Of a DNA stretch of 43,724 bases, positions 21,401-31,004 are shown one piece after another. The position numbers and the translations under genes are program-made. The notes under the pieces were generated by a model. The model was not told where the DNA came from, ran no database searches, and saw only the letters and a program-made list of their open reading frames with translations. Within the stretch, counting starts at the first letter, position 1. The number at the start of each line of letters is the position of its first letter. This stretch comes from a virus, in IMG/VR virus record IMGVR_UViG_3300020477_000051, positions 1-43,724 of that record, one strand, 5' to 3'.

Positions 21401-24400
21401 TCTCTTTGTTCATCAGTCCTTCTTCGTAGGACTGCTTCACTACACTCCATGTGGCCTCATTGAAACGCTGTAACTCTCGGTCGAGCACCTTCTCTCTGTC
21501 CATCATGCGAGGGTCATGCTTAAAGTTGTCAGGACGCAACTCCACTGGCACCTCAGAATTGACCGATACACGTATCGGTTCCTTTCTTAGCCGTTGGCGA
21601 AATCTCTTCAGCGCCAACACCGCCTCGTCCTGCGTCAATGCCCCTGGACTTGCCATCCCTGAGCGAGCCCCCGATGCCACACGCGTGTAAAGAATGACGG
21701 TGCCAAAGGTCTGCCACGAAATATCTGCTCCAGCGAGATTCATCGCCATGCGCTGGAAGTTCCCCTGCATATACTCTTTTACTCTCGCTCCGATGTAAGG
21801 AATTTGCGCGAGTAGGTACGTCGGGTTGATCGACTCATTTAACGTTCTGCCTTTGGACTTCAGATCCTTGACAACCACTCGCACTTTTCTTTGTATCGGC
21901 GAGTGCCTATCAATCAATGCCTTGCGAACCCATGACACAACATTCGCAGCCTTCATAAACCGGTAGTTGATGTTTTCTTTTGACCAAAACGGCACTTCTA
22001 ATTCATTTAACGCTCTCCCTGTTTTAATGGCACGCCAAATATCAAGGGCGCGTTTATCTGTCATGCCGATGTCCTTGTGGGCAAGCTCAAAATTCTCATC
22101 GGAGAGTCTGCCTTCTTGGTCAAGGAGGTTCAGTTCCGGGGTGTCTTCGGTGGACCCCATAAACAATTGCATCTCAAAATACTTGTCTCTCAACACAGGA
22201 CGCGTGTCGAGATAGGTGAAAAAGTCTTTGAAAAACGTAGGAGCGATGGTTTCTACAAGCCCAGGTTTCGTCAGTAATGCCGACATAGCATCCGCGAATA
22301 ACTCGGATGCCGTGTCTCGATAATCCACATATTTTTGAATATTCTGACGCTCTTCATCACTCAAAGACGGATCCTTAGCCGCCTCTCGATCGAACGGACG
22401 CCACATCCTACTGAGTTCAACGACCTCATCACGAATCTTTCCTTCGCGTTCAATGTTGCGTTTTTCAAGATATTTCTTCAGACCCGATAACCCTCGAATC
22501 TTTTCGAGGATCGGTTCCTGTCGCTTGATGGTGCGATTCGACATCCAGTCAATAACGTGACCAAGCTCATGGGAAATTAACGCCGCGAGTAATTGAGGAT
22601 CCCCGTCCTTCATGCGACCGGTATCTGGATCGGGATCCCCTTGAAACGCCTCGGTTCCGATCATCATTTCACCACGAGACAAGCGATGTCTGCTCTCATT
22701 CATAGACTGAATCAGCACACTCGCATCAGCCCTGTCTTCATCAGTGACCTCACGGCCCATTAATTCACGCAATGTGCGGTGACGACCTTCCCCTGGCATC
22801 CACACATCTGGACGCCCCTCATTAATTGCAGCAGCAAATGCCAGCAATTGTTGGAACGGCGTGTCAATATCCATCGCTGCCGGCGTGGAACCGCCCGTCA
22901 CAAACCCAAGGTCTATCTCGTTAAAGTCAATGGTGACCGTTGTGGGTGTTTGTACGGGTGTCCCGTTTTCCTCAACCGGCTTGAGTCGAGAAAGGATCTT
23001 TGCCCGGTCTGTTCCTTGGTAATTGTCATCAATAAACTGGACAAACTTCTCATACATTCTGATAGGGATCGTAATTTGATTAACACTGTAAATATGATGA
23101 TCGACACTCCCCGCTGCGCCTTGCTGATTTAGAATGCGAGGATAGTGTGGTAAATCGTCCCCAGGATGCATCGCCGTGAGAATGGCACTGGCTAACCGCA
23201 CTAACTGAGAGGCTTGGAGCCCAGTGATAAACTCCCCAACCAGTCCCTCTCTCGCCTCATTCGCCCGATCCGCGTCTCGCCCTGTTGCCACGGATGACAT
23301 TTCATCCGCTAATACTGTAAACGTCTTTCCGGTATCTGGATTTCTAATCGTCGCGACTAGATAGCGGAACCCATCACGGTCTTTGCCAATATCAATGTCT
23401 TCTACGACCCCAGCAATCTTCCGAAACGACGATTTCTTCTCCCCGTCAATCTCAACCGTCGTGACCGAACTTTCAAGTTCGATCGTGTCATCAACCTTTG
23501 CCTCGTTTAATCGAGTGAGACTCGGATCCCACCCCACGATCAAGACTTCCCCAGACCCATCTTCGAATTGAAGTTCTGTGGCGCGTGTTGCCACTGGAAC
23601 CTCACTTTGAACATGACCCGGAATATCAGATGACACATCCGCTGGCTCAGACACATCAGGCGTCAAATCAAGAAAATAGGCGGTGCGTGCCTCTTTTCGA
23701 GAGCGATCTACCGTGACGCTGTATCCTTCTTTTCTGGTTTCACGTTTTACGACCGTGGCTCGACGACCACCAAATGTAACAATCTCGCCTTCCTTTAATT
23801 GGTCAACGGTGTCCACCGACTGACCATCTTCACGGCGTATTAATGACTCAGGTAACCTCGCTCTATCAAGCCCTGTTCCCCCACGACGAATCCATTTCCA
23901 GTTTGGAACATCAAAAATACCCGCAATACCCTTCTCAACTGGGGCGACAAGGTCTCTTGTTTTTCTCGCCGCCGTCGTTGCTGCTTGACCAACCTTTGTT
24001 TCCGCCGCCTTCTTCGCAACCTCTCCAACCTTCTCAGCACCAGCGACCACTGTTTCAGTGGCGGTTTTTACGCCAGGAATCACTTCCCCAACAGTGGTTG
24101 CCGCTTCTATAATTTTCTCTGTTGCTGATTTTTCTCGTTCAACGTGAACCGGATCTGTATCCGGAGGGGCATCTTCTATCGCATGCCCTTCACGCGAACG
24201 GGCCAGTGCGCGGCGAGACATTTCATGCGCGACCACCTCACGCATAAGTTCATCCCTCGATAACTGCAACGTCTCATCGCTGAGTAACTGGTTGTAATAC
24301 TCAATCGTATTTGGCGACACTACATTGCCTTGCCCGTTCTCAGCCGCTTGAAGAATTTCTTCAGCCACCTCAACATTATTCTCAATCAAGGCATCCGCTG

Positions 24401-27290
24401 ATTCCATCGCCGCTTCATGGGACACGACATCCTCATAGGACACCTCAAGGTTGTTCCGTTCCTTTAATTCATTGAAATACTCTTCCGATGGAACAACCGA
24501 TACGACCTGATTGCTTTCGTTTTGATAGGTAAACGCGTTAGTGACGTTCGACACAGGTCGAGGAGTATCACCATGAGCTTCACGCCATCGAGAATCGGCA
24601 TCATCGTCGTTGTGAACCACAATCGTGCGGTCGGGGAGCGTGGGCGTATTTGGCAGTTCTACTTTCTCGAGTTCGTTCTGCGCGATCCGGAGCGATGACT
24701 GCTCCACGGTTAACGCCGCAGACCACGCCTGACGCTGGTCTTCGTTCTCTGCTGCCTCGCTCAACTCATTCCAGTTACTCATGCGCTGCTCTATCTCATA
24801 GAGCGCAGCCTGTTGACGTTCGCGCAAGGTCAGTTCTCTATCATCGAGGTCTGGTTGTCCGGTCACCGCCTCACGAAACTTCCTCGCGCTTTGCTCCTTA
24901 TTCTGATCACCCTGAAGTTGAAGGTCGGACACATTATGAAACCGGTTCAATCGATTGATGTAGCTCTGGCGAGCCTGTGACTCAATGTCAATCTCATCCA
25001 GTAGATTGTTATCTCCTGAATACCGGTCTAAATTCCACATCCCCAGTTCTGACATGAGACGCGAAATAAATCCCGCTTCCGCTTCACCTTCTCTACTCGC
25101 ATCGGGATTTCTCGCCGCCTCCGTTAATCCCTCAATAACTTCAGGGACCGCATTCCTGGCTAATCCCGGTGCGCCAGCAGAGATGGCCCCCGTAACCAAC
25201 CCCAGAAATCCCGCTTCTGATGTTTTATGGAAATAGTCTTTGCCTTCCTCGTGGTTGATCACCATCTGTTCCCAAATGGATTGCCCTAACTCTTCAACAC
25301 CTTCCATCCCAGACGCCGATCCTGCCAACCGAGCCACACGCGCCGTGCGCTTCAAGGGTGTATCTTCTAACCCCAGATTCAGTGGGCCTTTCGTGTTCTG
25401 CATGTTTTGACGTGCTCGTCTCGCAGCAACGACTGCTAGGTCTCGTGCTAAAAACCCGCTTTCAATTTCTCCGCTTTTAATACGATTAGTTAATGTTTCA
25501 AGGTCATCAAAATCATCTACTCCCCACCGACGAGACAAACGATTAGAAACTGCACCCAAGACCGATACACCCACGCCCGTGGCTAACGCGTGATTAATAT
25601 GTCTTTGGGTGATTTGACCGCCGTTAGCACGACTCATGTCATCTAATGCCGCCCCCGCAGAAATCAGCCCTTCACCAAATCCCCCCAAGATAAATCGCTC
25701 AGTGCTTTCTATCTTCTGAATAAGAGACATCGGCATTGACGCTAGTACAGAAGGCGATACCACCCCTCGTCCAATCGCCTTTCCCAGTAACGCTGACACG
25801 CCCCGTGCTGCCGCCCCCGTGCCGGCAGCCGCAAACATAAACGGCAGCGACTCTACCGCCATCCCGATTGCCCCTCTCCATCCAGCACGCGACGTGAGCG
25901 TGGACTTTACCAGCGCCCCAAAGTTTTCAGATGACTGGAGAAGATGATCTGCTTCCTTCTGATCATCGGATAACCGCTCTGCCATCAACGATCTTCTGAA
26001 ATCCCCATAATTCCGAAAGTCTTTTGCAAGCTTAGAATCCAACCCTACAAACGCAGGAAGCACCGCCAATGAATTTGCAACTGTCCATGCCCCACTGGCG
26101 AGTTTGATAGACACATCACTAATAAGGTCGCTGACTTCATTCGTCGCTGCCCCGACATATCCTCTTCGCGGATCGTCATCTCCGCGACGCCGACGTGGAT
26201 CACCAAGAGGCAGTCGCGCCATCTCCGCTTCTGTTAACGGATCAACCTCAATCTCTTTTACGTTGTCGTAGATATCTCGACGCAATTTATCAAACGAACT
26301 CACGTTAAAAGAGGACCGTAATTCCGCTTGCTCTTCTGGTGTCGTCCCAGGAAGTCCCAATCGATAAAGGTCTGTTGCTGCCTCAAGACCGGGAGCGCGT
26401 CGTTCAAAGAAACTGGGACGCTCTGGTTGCTCTGGCTCTTCCGGAACAGGCTGTTGGGGAAGATTCGCCATCATGTCTTTTATGATGGGCTCTGCCAAGT
26501 CCTCCTCAGCAGTTGACTGCGGAGTACGATGAAACCCGCGCTGATGCCCTCCCGTCCGATCGATTAATTCCTTGAAAAACGGGTCAGTGAGATAACGACG
26601 CTCTTGTTCTTCTCCGACTGAGCGTCCTTCTTGGGGCGTAAACTGTAGCCCGAATCCTATTTCATCGGTTCCCCACTCCTGAAGGTCTTCCAATTCAGCG
26701 ATCGATAACGAGCTTGGATTCAACCACGAACGAATATCATTTCGTACCTCTGCTTCAATATTTCCTTGCTCCTGCCTTGCTCTCTGTAAAATATCAGACG
26801 CAAATGGGGATGCTTGCACTGAGGGATCATTGGCGAGTCGCTCGGAATCAACAGAAAAGGGTCTCTGGGCCGTGCGACGTTGTATCTCTGCTTCGATCCG
26901 ATCTTCCAACCACTGAGGTTTCGGCACATTCTGGGTCAGTCTCGTTGACGCCCATTCCAATGACTTTTGTCGAGCCTCTTTAGCCTCAGCCCCTTGCGTG
27001 AGTCGATCTAACGCAACCAACGCCCCTTCTTCGTCTAAATTATGTCGCCTGACATAATCCGAAAACATCCGATTTGGAGGATTAACGCTCTCAGATGGGC
27101 CGATGTAATTCGGATCCCACACACGCGGATGCGAACGCTGGAGCGACCGCCGTGGTGGCGTTGGAGACAGTGTGTCATAGACTGATGACGTGGGACGAAA
27201 CGTCTCACTCGTTGTAATTCGTGGACGCAGCGATGACTGTGGACCCGTCCCCTGCCGTCTTCTTCGAAGCCCCTCAAGTAATCTTCCCAC
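18432..27290 (-). CDS. Giant internal virion protein with HELGH metalloprotease and LPD38-like regions
   Basis: The 2952-residue product is the largest in the window and starts at a GTG at 27290 with AGGAAG upstream. Regions in order are an Arg/Pro-rich N-terminus and a hydrophobic stretch near residues 473-503 (AIGMAVESLPFMFAAAG). A second hydrophobic region lies near 685-706, and an Ala/Lys coiled segment near 1060-1113. The protease-like HELGH is at 1574-1578 followed by VIDWM, and the C-terminal third has NPGFMAINLWRDFWRFYK (about 2135) and PKFLMMMAYSGILGG (about 2390). The last part resembles, by pattern, large polyvalent domain 38 proteins. Such proteins are ejected into the cell with the DNA, as in Bcep22-type podoviruses. 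They may digest a barrier or protect DNA. Exact domains need profile searches. Confidence 0.85.
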   Translation of the reverse strand: MGRLLEGLRRRRQGTGPQSSLRPRITTSETFRPTSSVYDTLSPTPPRRSLQRSHPRVWDPNYIGPSESVNPPNRMFSDYVRRHNLDEEGALVALDRLTQGAEAKEARQKSLEWASTRLTQNVPKPQWLEDRIEAEIQRRTAQRPFSVDSERLANDPSVQASPFASDILQRARQEQGNIEAEVRNDIRSWLNPSSLSIAELEDLQEWGTDEIGFGLQFTPQEGRSVGEEQERRYLTDPFFKELIDRTGGHQRGFHRTPQSTAEEDLAEPIIKDMMANLPQQPVPEEPEQPERPSFFERRAPGLEAATDLYRLGLPGTTPEEQAELRSSFNVSSFDKLRRDIYDNVKEIEVDPLTEAEMARLPLGDPRRRRGDDDPRRGYVGAATNEVSDLISDVSIKLASGAWTVANSLAVLPAFVGLDSKLAKDFRNYGDFRRSLMAERLSDDQKEADHLLQSSENFGALVKSTLTSRAGWRGAIGMAVESLPFMFAAAGTGAAARGVSALLGKAIGRGVVSPSVLASMPMSLIQKIESTERFILGGFGEGLISAGAALDDMSRANGGQITQRHINHALATGVGVSVLGAVSNRLSRRWGVDDFDDLETLTNRIKSGEIESGFLARDLAVVAARRARQNMQNTKGPLNLGLEDTPLKRTARVARLAGSASGMEGVEELGQSIWEQMVINHEEGKDYFHKTSEAGFLGLVTGAISAGAPGLARNAVPEVIEGLTEAARNPDASREGEAEAGFISRLMSELGMWNLDRYSGDNNLLDEIDIESQARQSYINRLNRFHNVSDLQLQGDQNKEQSARKFREAVTGQPDLDDRELTLRERQQAALYEIEQRMSNWNELSEAAENEDQRQAWSAALTVEQSSLRIAQNELEKVELPNTPTLPDRTIVVHNDDDADSRWREAHGDTPRPVSNVTNAFTYQNESNQVVSVVPSEEYFNELKERNNLEVSYEDVVSHEAAMESADALIENNVEVAEEILQAAENGQGNVVSPNTIEYYNQLLSDETLQLSRDELMREVVAHEMSRRALARSREGHAIEDAPPDTDPVHVEREKSATEKIIEAATTVGEVIPGVKTATETVVAGAEKVGEVAKKAAETKVGQAATTAARKTRDLVAPVEKGIAGIFDVPNWKWIRRGGTGLDRARLPESLIRREDGQSVDTVDQLKEGEIVTFGGRRATVVKRETRKEGYSVTVDRSRKEARTAYFLDLTPDVSEPADVSSDIPGHVQSEVPVATRATELQFEDGSGEVLIVGWDPSLTRLNEAKVDDTIELESSVTTVEIDGEKKSSFRKIAGVVEDIDIGKDRDGFRYLVATIRNPDTGKTFTVLADEMSSVATGRDADRANEAREGLVGEFITGLQASQLVRLASAILTAMHPGDDLPHYPRILNQQGAAGSVDHHIYSVNQITIPIRMYEKFVQFIDDNYQGTDRAKILSRLKPVEENGTPVQTPTTVTIDFNEIDLGFVTGGSTPAAMDIDTPFQQLLAFAAAINEGRPDVWMPGEGRHRTLRELMGREVTDEDRADASVLIQSMNESRHRLSRGEMMIGTEAFQGDPDPDTGRMKDGDPQLLAALISHELGHVIDWMSNRTIKRQEPILEKIRGLSGLKKYLEKRNIEREGKIRDEVVELSRMWRPFDREAAKDPSLSDEERQNIQKYVDYRDTASELFADAMSALLTKPGLVETIAPTFFKDFFTYLDTRPVLRDKYFEMQLFMGSTEDTPELNLLDQEGRLSDENFELAHKDIGMTDKRALDIWRAIKTGRALNELEVPFWSKENINYRFMKAANVVSWVRKALIDRHSPIQRKVRVVVKDLKSKGRTLNESINPTYLLAQIPYIGARVKEYMQGNFQRMAMNLAGADISWQTFGTVILYTRVASGARSGMASPGALTQDEAVLALKRFRQRLRKEPIRVSVNSEVPVELRPDNFKHDPRMMDREKVLDRELQRFNEATWSVVKQSYEEGLMNKETYEALEANRKKGHFYATFRSLYHLGEDVTASVEKQEGMLEPIQNPATATMMKMAVTLRKIELNNVKRNTMTFIQTYFPEDVGLPTQTEITAEDRYKPVQARAKLKAGKAQKDRHLVTWRQDGRTEARYVEKYIAESLNQQPAQYNNLILRLLKNFNSRLFRPLFTVMNPGFMAINLWRDFWRFYKAMSHGRRGILKQMGLRADNPEYKDRNVSLGKAIRLYFGAAHRLARTRAFGRKEYRGFKFFGKNIKLGRLSQRQRKQSEQAWKNLSDAHKIMAFGITYNDQMMGKDADHSLEQEYLQKFGIDLNEASGQRKFWSRKNFGAMRDFIKKTGDYIETLPKAAALTHLASFEGGDISRLTKKEAQFIRAQVGSPDFLSGGTMTAWSNELFLFSNAMIQGWRGDWHTATDPETRGGYLTKMIGAQVLPKFLMMMAYSGILGGSDEDDDEEGLSTMMRQLPSYDLMNYFILPLWRGEQSGLPLYLRIPLSDTDRVLTGVMWTIFQNYMNKPDAEFLGQIADYREDVTGENTLTRLMDGLAYGASFAFMFAGDNVPTITPTIKALGDTFDYISYLGDNERPGPYDAFRGQPVLSNQARSQGPDGLKRGSTHRLFLEYMWNQLGGGIIHRFRRQQDLRHVDADMLERVTEMPLISNIVGRFIRRADYGTREQRQPTESAVERSDAEWNTDEKNAVENWKSMITGDVGFLDQLKSMITRDEIFQLDRATRTDPDNIPTLILTGMENVRRTVYPHNLLTDWETTGSGKEYLYQDKFNKRLGEIREKVSYGLAQANRFPLADVLRPAASTTSRAQILNNRFDLLRQNVMTDLEFANEIQQLVAYRPSLIDGSMRSADDTLVGLLKPEAYQALIFAVQDLVKDRALKFEERGNLQEFSDIDPLEEEVLGRPSRSNRPFQIGQRQEWAKELIPDYLATEETVLRRDVVGQEDVEKVRALRRAAIERRRRFLMKEREPDRPPESGLSISGLFTSDDPDQ

Positions 27291-27298
27291 GCGACTTC

Positions 27299-29869
27299 CT
27301 ATTTCCCACTACGCAGTTGATACTCGAGGAACGCAAGGGGGTTGCTCGTAACCTGACTTTTAATATTTTCGATGAGTCGTGTGTTTTCCCTCGGATCCAT
27401 CCCTCCTAACCATTGATCCAATTGCCTTTGCGTAGTATCTCTTGGGAGATTCAGTAGCTCTTTATAGAGACCCCTAAATGGATTCCCCGCCACAATCGCT
27501 GACTCCATCGCATCAGGGAACGCGTCAACAAGAAAGGCTTGGAATTGTGATGGGTCTCCTATTTCGGCACCGATCTCATTCTGGATAAACTCTCTAACCC
27601 TTGCTAAGTCCCGTGTTTGTGAGGGTACCGTCACATTGGGAGCGGGTGAGACGGACTCAGCCACCGCTCTAGAAAAGTCCTGCCAATCGCTCGTCCCTTT
27701 TTGACCCGCTATCGCATCTCTCGCGTAATCGGCGTCAGTTGCGGCTTTATTTTTATCCTGAGCACTACCAGAGGTATTTTCTCTGACATGTTCCTTAAAC
27801 GCTCTAGCGATAACCTGCCTGAACGTATCAGTCTCGCCCTCTGCGATAGGATCATCTGCGACTGCATCAAGCCCCTGACCCAATCCCAAGCTCACCACAT
27901 GCTCCGTTTGCCTCACGGTCGGGATTCCCTCTCTTAATCTTTCCGCATCCCAGGCTGCGTCTCGTGCCGTTTCGATATCACCCACCGTACCGGCATCAAT
28001 CACAAGTTTTTTCAGGTCTCCGTGCCGCCCCTCATTAAGCGCAGCAATCGCCTCAGTGAAACTCGTTCGCTGATCACTTCCCCGCGCCCCAGGCGACGGA
28101 GCCCCAAAACGAAGAGTGGCATCCACCCCTTCAAATGCTCCACGGAACGAATCATCCATTCCAACACTTAGCTCTGAATCTTGCCAATTATCATCTCCTG
28201 CAACATCCTCGTTATCAGGGGGAGTAGATCCAGTCCAGTCCTGTATCTCATCAACTACTACGTCACCAATCGCCGGGTCAGGATTTCGTATCCTAAACTT
28301 CACGTCAGTATCTCCAGACGCGACTTCATATGTAATGTCAACTTCATTCGGGTTGAATGACTGCCACGCACCATCTCCACTTCGCCCTCTCAAAGAGAGA
28401 ACCGTTGTATCTGGAACATGGGAGACCCGACCGTCAGAATCACGAGTCACACCCCAAAGTTGCTCATATACCTCCGGTGTGTTCAAGTCCATATACCTCG
28501 GTATCCTTCGTTCTTGATTGTCCACAATGATGCTTCTTGTCTGACTTGCGAATGTACCCGAATCAGGCATCTGCCACGCACTGGCTTCTGCGCTGGTTGG
28601 CGGTTTACGGAGACCATCTCCACTACCTCCGCCTATGGCTGTGCGCCTTCCAATTGAAGAAATGATGGACAGCGACTGATCTGGATATTGTTGCATGTAA
28701 GCATCAACACGCTGTTGTTGTGTTCCCTTGAAGTTAGGGAAAGCATCACTGCTTGCCGCGACCATCTCATTCCACGCAAGTGCAGCGCGAACCTTATCAA
28801 AACTTTCAAATCCCTCTGAATCTTCTACTGCTCCTATGCGCTGCGCCCACGTACCACGGCCCGGTGTGCTTGCGGTAAAGAATCCCATCGCATCCCAGAT
28901 TTCAATAGACTGTTCAGGGAGCGCCTCTTGCATCGTACGCACCAAGTGGTTATCACTCCCTCGGTCTGTTAACAACTTTTTGAGATTGTCTAAATCCTGT
29001 TGTGATGGATCGTTAAGATTTCCCGCATCAGACACCCACTCACTTGGAAACATGTTCACTATTGCCTTGAATGCATTTGGCATTGTCTCTAGCACCGCTA
29101 AACTCATCGGCCCCTCTGTCGCCTCAACGTCCTCCACAGCAGCGGCCATGAGGTCAAACTCCGCCTGTTTGCCAGACGCCATCGCTATCGCTGATTTGAA
29201 CTGATCCCCCATCAATATATTCGCGGTAGTCCCCTCTTTCTCCGCTCTGGCCTGAAGATCACCGTAACTAACAAACGGGTCTAGTCCTGTGCTAAACCCA
29301 TCCTCTTGAAGAGCCGCGATGCCCTGATTAAACGATTGTCGGAACTTGTCATACTGATCTGCTTGCAACTCAGGCGGAGCGTTATACACTTCGTTCATTC
29401 CTGCGAGTAACGACGCGACACCCTCCTGAGCCATCTCAGAGTTGTATCTCATCTCGTTCAGGGCAAACGTCCTATTATTGGCGATTGCCTGATTAACCTG
29501 TGTAACGATTTGCGGATTCTGCTGCGCGGCTGCACGCATTCCTGCGGCATCCAGCAAACCCGTGTCTGGATTTGTATTTTGAGTAACCGCTTCGTTATAG
29601 ATCCTCTGGTCCCGTTCTTGACGGTCAAGCCTCCGAGCGGCCCGTTCTTGATTGGCACGCAATGACGCCATGTACCGTTGGTTCTCTTCGTCTCGCGCAA
29701 TTTGACGCTTCCGGTCCTCAAGCTGCCATAGCATGCTCATGGTTTGCTCAGGCATTCGAGCAAACTGGGTAAACGTCTGCCCCTTATTTAAGGCACTCTG
29801 CGCCTCAAGGTCTCCACGTCGCGTGAAGAGGTCGGCCATTCTGGAATGATAATCAGATCGATATGCCAT
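27299..29869 (-). CDS. Large internal virion protein, 856 residues
   Basis: The protein begins MAYRSDYHSRMADLFTRRGD and has an extended charged helical N-terminal region (RRLDRQERDQRIYNEAVTQN), then mixed alpha/beta and acidic domains. There is no signal peptide and no recognisable enzyme. It is next to the giant HELGH protein and to two more helical proteins, the layout of ejection proteins that cross the periplasm with the DNA. It shares its first five residues (MAYRS) and 14 bp of coding start with the unknown gene at 40513-41421. Function is inferred from position. Confidence 0.75.
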   Translation of the reverse strand: MAYRSDYHSRMADLFTRRGDLEAQSALNKGQTFTQFARMPEQTMSMLWQLEDRKRQIARDEENQRYMASLRANQERAARRLDRQERDQRIYNEAVTQNTNPDTGLLDAAGMRAAAQQNPQIVTQVNQAIANNRTFALNEMRYNSEMAQEGVASLLAGMNEVYNAPPELQADQYDKFRQSFNQGIAALQEDGFSTGLDPFVSYGDLQARAEKEGTTANILMGDQFKSAIAMASGKQAEFDLMAAAVEDVEATEGPMSLAVLETMPNAFKAIVNMFPSEWVSDAGNLNDPSQQDLDNLKKLLTDRGSDNHLVRTMQEALPEQSIEIWDAMGFFTASTPGRGTWAQRIGAVEDSEGFESFDKVRAALAWNEMVAASSDAFPNFKGTQQQRVDAYMQQYPDQSLSIISSIGRRTAIGGGSGDGLRKPPTSAEASAWQMPDSGTFASQTRSIIVDNQERRIPRYMDLNTPEVYEQLWGVTRDSDGRVSHVPDTTVLSLRGRSGDGAWQSFNPNEVDITYEVASGDTDVKFRIRNPDPAIGDVVVDEIQDWTGSTPPDNEDVAGDDNWQDSELSVGMDDSFRGAFEGVDATLRFGAPSPGARGSDQRTSFTEAIAALNEGRHGDLKKLVIDAGTVGDIETARDAAWDAERLREGIPTVRQTEHVVSLGLGQGLDAVADDPIAEGETDTFRQVIARAFKEHVRENTSGSAQDKNKAATDADYARDAIAGQKGTSDWQDFSRAVAESVSPAPNVTVPSQTRDLARVREFIQNEIGAEIGDPSQFQAFLVDAFPDAMESAIVAGNPFRGLYKELLNLPRDTTQRQLDQWLGGMDPRENTRLIENIKSQVTSNPLAFLEYQLRSGK

Positions 29870-29873
29870 TTAC

Positions 29874-30995
29874 CTACCCCTGCTGGTTGTACCACTTGTA
29901 CCGGTCCCATCGTCGCTCTTGATCTGCTTCCCATCCCTCATACTTGTCTCGGTATTCATCAGCGGCTCGTTGATAGGCACGGTTATACGCTCTCTCACGC
30001 GCAGCCATATTTGATGCTGACGCTGATTGCGCTCGCGCCGCCGCCGACTCGGCCAGTTGCGATTCATGCATCGCCCGTTGCAGGTCATAGCCATATCCAG
30101 CTAGTTCCCCTTGATACGTTCGATCGTATACGGACAACCCTCCTGCCTGATTGGCTTGATGACGCTGGAATGCCCGATCATACATATCAAGGTCTCGCTG
30201 TCGATTCAGTCCATACGTCGTCGCTCCTTGCTGAAACGCTAGTCGCTGCTCATTGAGCGCCCGACTGTATTCGTCCTGATTCTGTTGTCGCGCTTGCTGA
30301 TATGCCAAATCATGCTCTGCGCGTCGCCGTCCATACGTTTTGTCATATTCAGACGTGGCCGCACCCTGTCCATAGCGGAGCAAGTCTTTCCACGTATTCC
30401 CCGTGCGAAGCATTCCTTTTGCCGCCGCCGCGTTTTCTAACGCACGCTGTCCCTCAGCTAACCGAAACTGATACCCAGGGCTTGAAATGGCCTCCTCTTC
30501 GGTAGGAGCCCTAAACTCACGGAAATCAAGAGCTTCATTCGGCGCAACAAATCGACCTTCAGGCGTGAACTCAGGAGACGAGTATTGTTCCGTGAACTGC
30601 TCATAAGCTGGGGGTTTCGTCCAATCAAAACTCCCAACAGCACCGACCATCCCTCGACCACCCGGCCCACCCGTTCCCACGCTCCCAAAACTCCCCGGAT
30701 CGTCAGGGCGGTAATCCGTCCACTTGCCGGTATAGGGATTGCGTTCCATCCCGAATGCCTTATCGAAATCTATATCAACATCTGGGCGACCGCTTCCCGG
30801 TCCGTTTCCTGATCCGCCACCACCTGTTGGAAAAACATGGCTTGGGTCAGCGGATTTATTGTAACGACCAGCGCCAGTATTCGATGGTCCTGAACCACCT
30901 GTTCGAGAACTACCCGCCGAAGGAGCGCCTTCGTCACGAAACTGATCTTCGGGATCGCCAGACCCCGGAAACGGTGAATTAGGATCTCTCCACAT
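29874..30995 (-). CDS. Internal virion protein rich in Tyr/Arg/Gln
   Basis: The 373-residue protein has a Gly/Pro/Ser-rich N-terminal third containing FPGSGDPEDQFRDEGAPSAG. A long helical half follows, made of repeating Tyr, Arg, Gln and Ala residues (YQQARQQNQDEYSRALNEQR, AYNRAYQRAADEYRDKYEGW). Such long amphipathic helices are common in phage ejection proteins. The GDPEDQFR site shares a 28-nt DNA segment, with one mismatch, with the fibre-cluster gene at 16739-17080. Function is inferred from position next to the other internal proteins. Confidence 0.72.
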   Translation of the reverse strand: MWRDPNSPFPGSGDPEDQFRDEGAPSAGSSRTGGSGPSNTGAGRYNKSADPSHVFPTGGGGSGNGPGSGRPDVDIDFDKAFGMERNPYTGKWTDYRPDDPGSFGSVGTGGPGGRGMVGAVGSFDWTKPPAYEQFTEQYSSPEFTPEGRFVAPNEALDFREFRAPTEEEAISSPGYQFRLAEGQRALENAAAAKGMLRTGNTWKDLLRYGQGAATSEYDKTYGRRRAEHDLAYQQARQQNQDEYSRALNEQRLAFQQGATTYGLNRQRDLDMYDRAFQRHQANQAGGLSVYDRTYQGELAGYGYDLQRAMHESQLAESAAARAQSASASNMAARERAYNRAYQRAADEYRDKYEGWEADQERRWDRYKWYNQQG

Positions 30996-31004
30996 CGCAA
31001 CCCC

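Noticed and set aside
23843-24112. Pro/Leu/Ser-rich ORF on the plus strand inside the giant gene
   Set aside because: It is antisense to an Ala/Lys-rich helical part of the 2952-residue protein, and its composition is the mirror of that bias.
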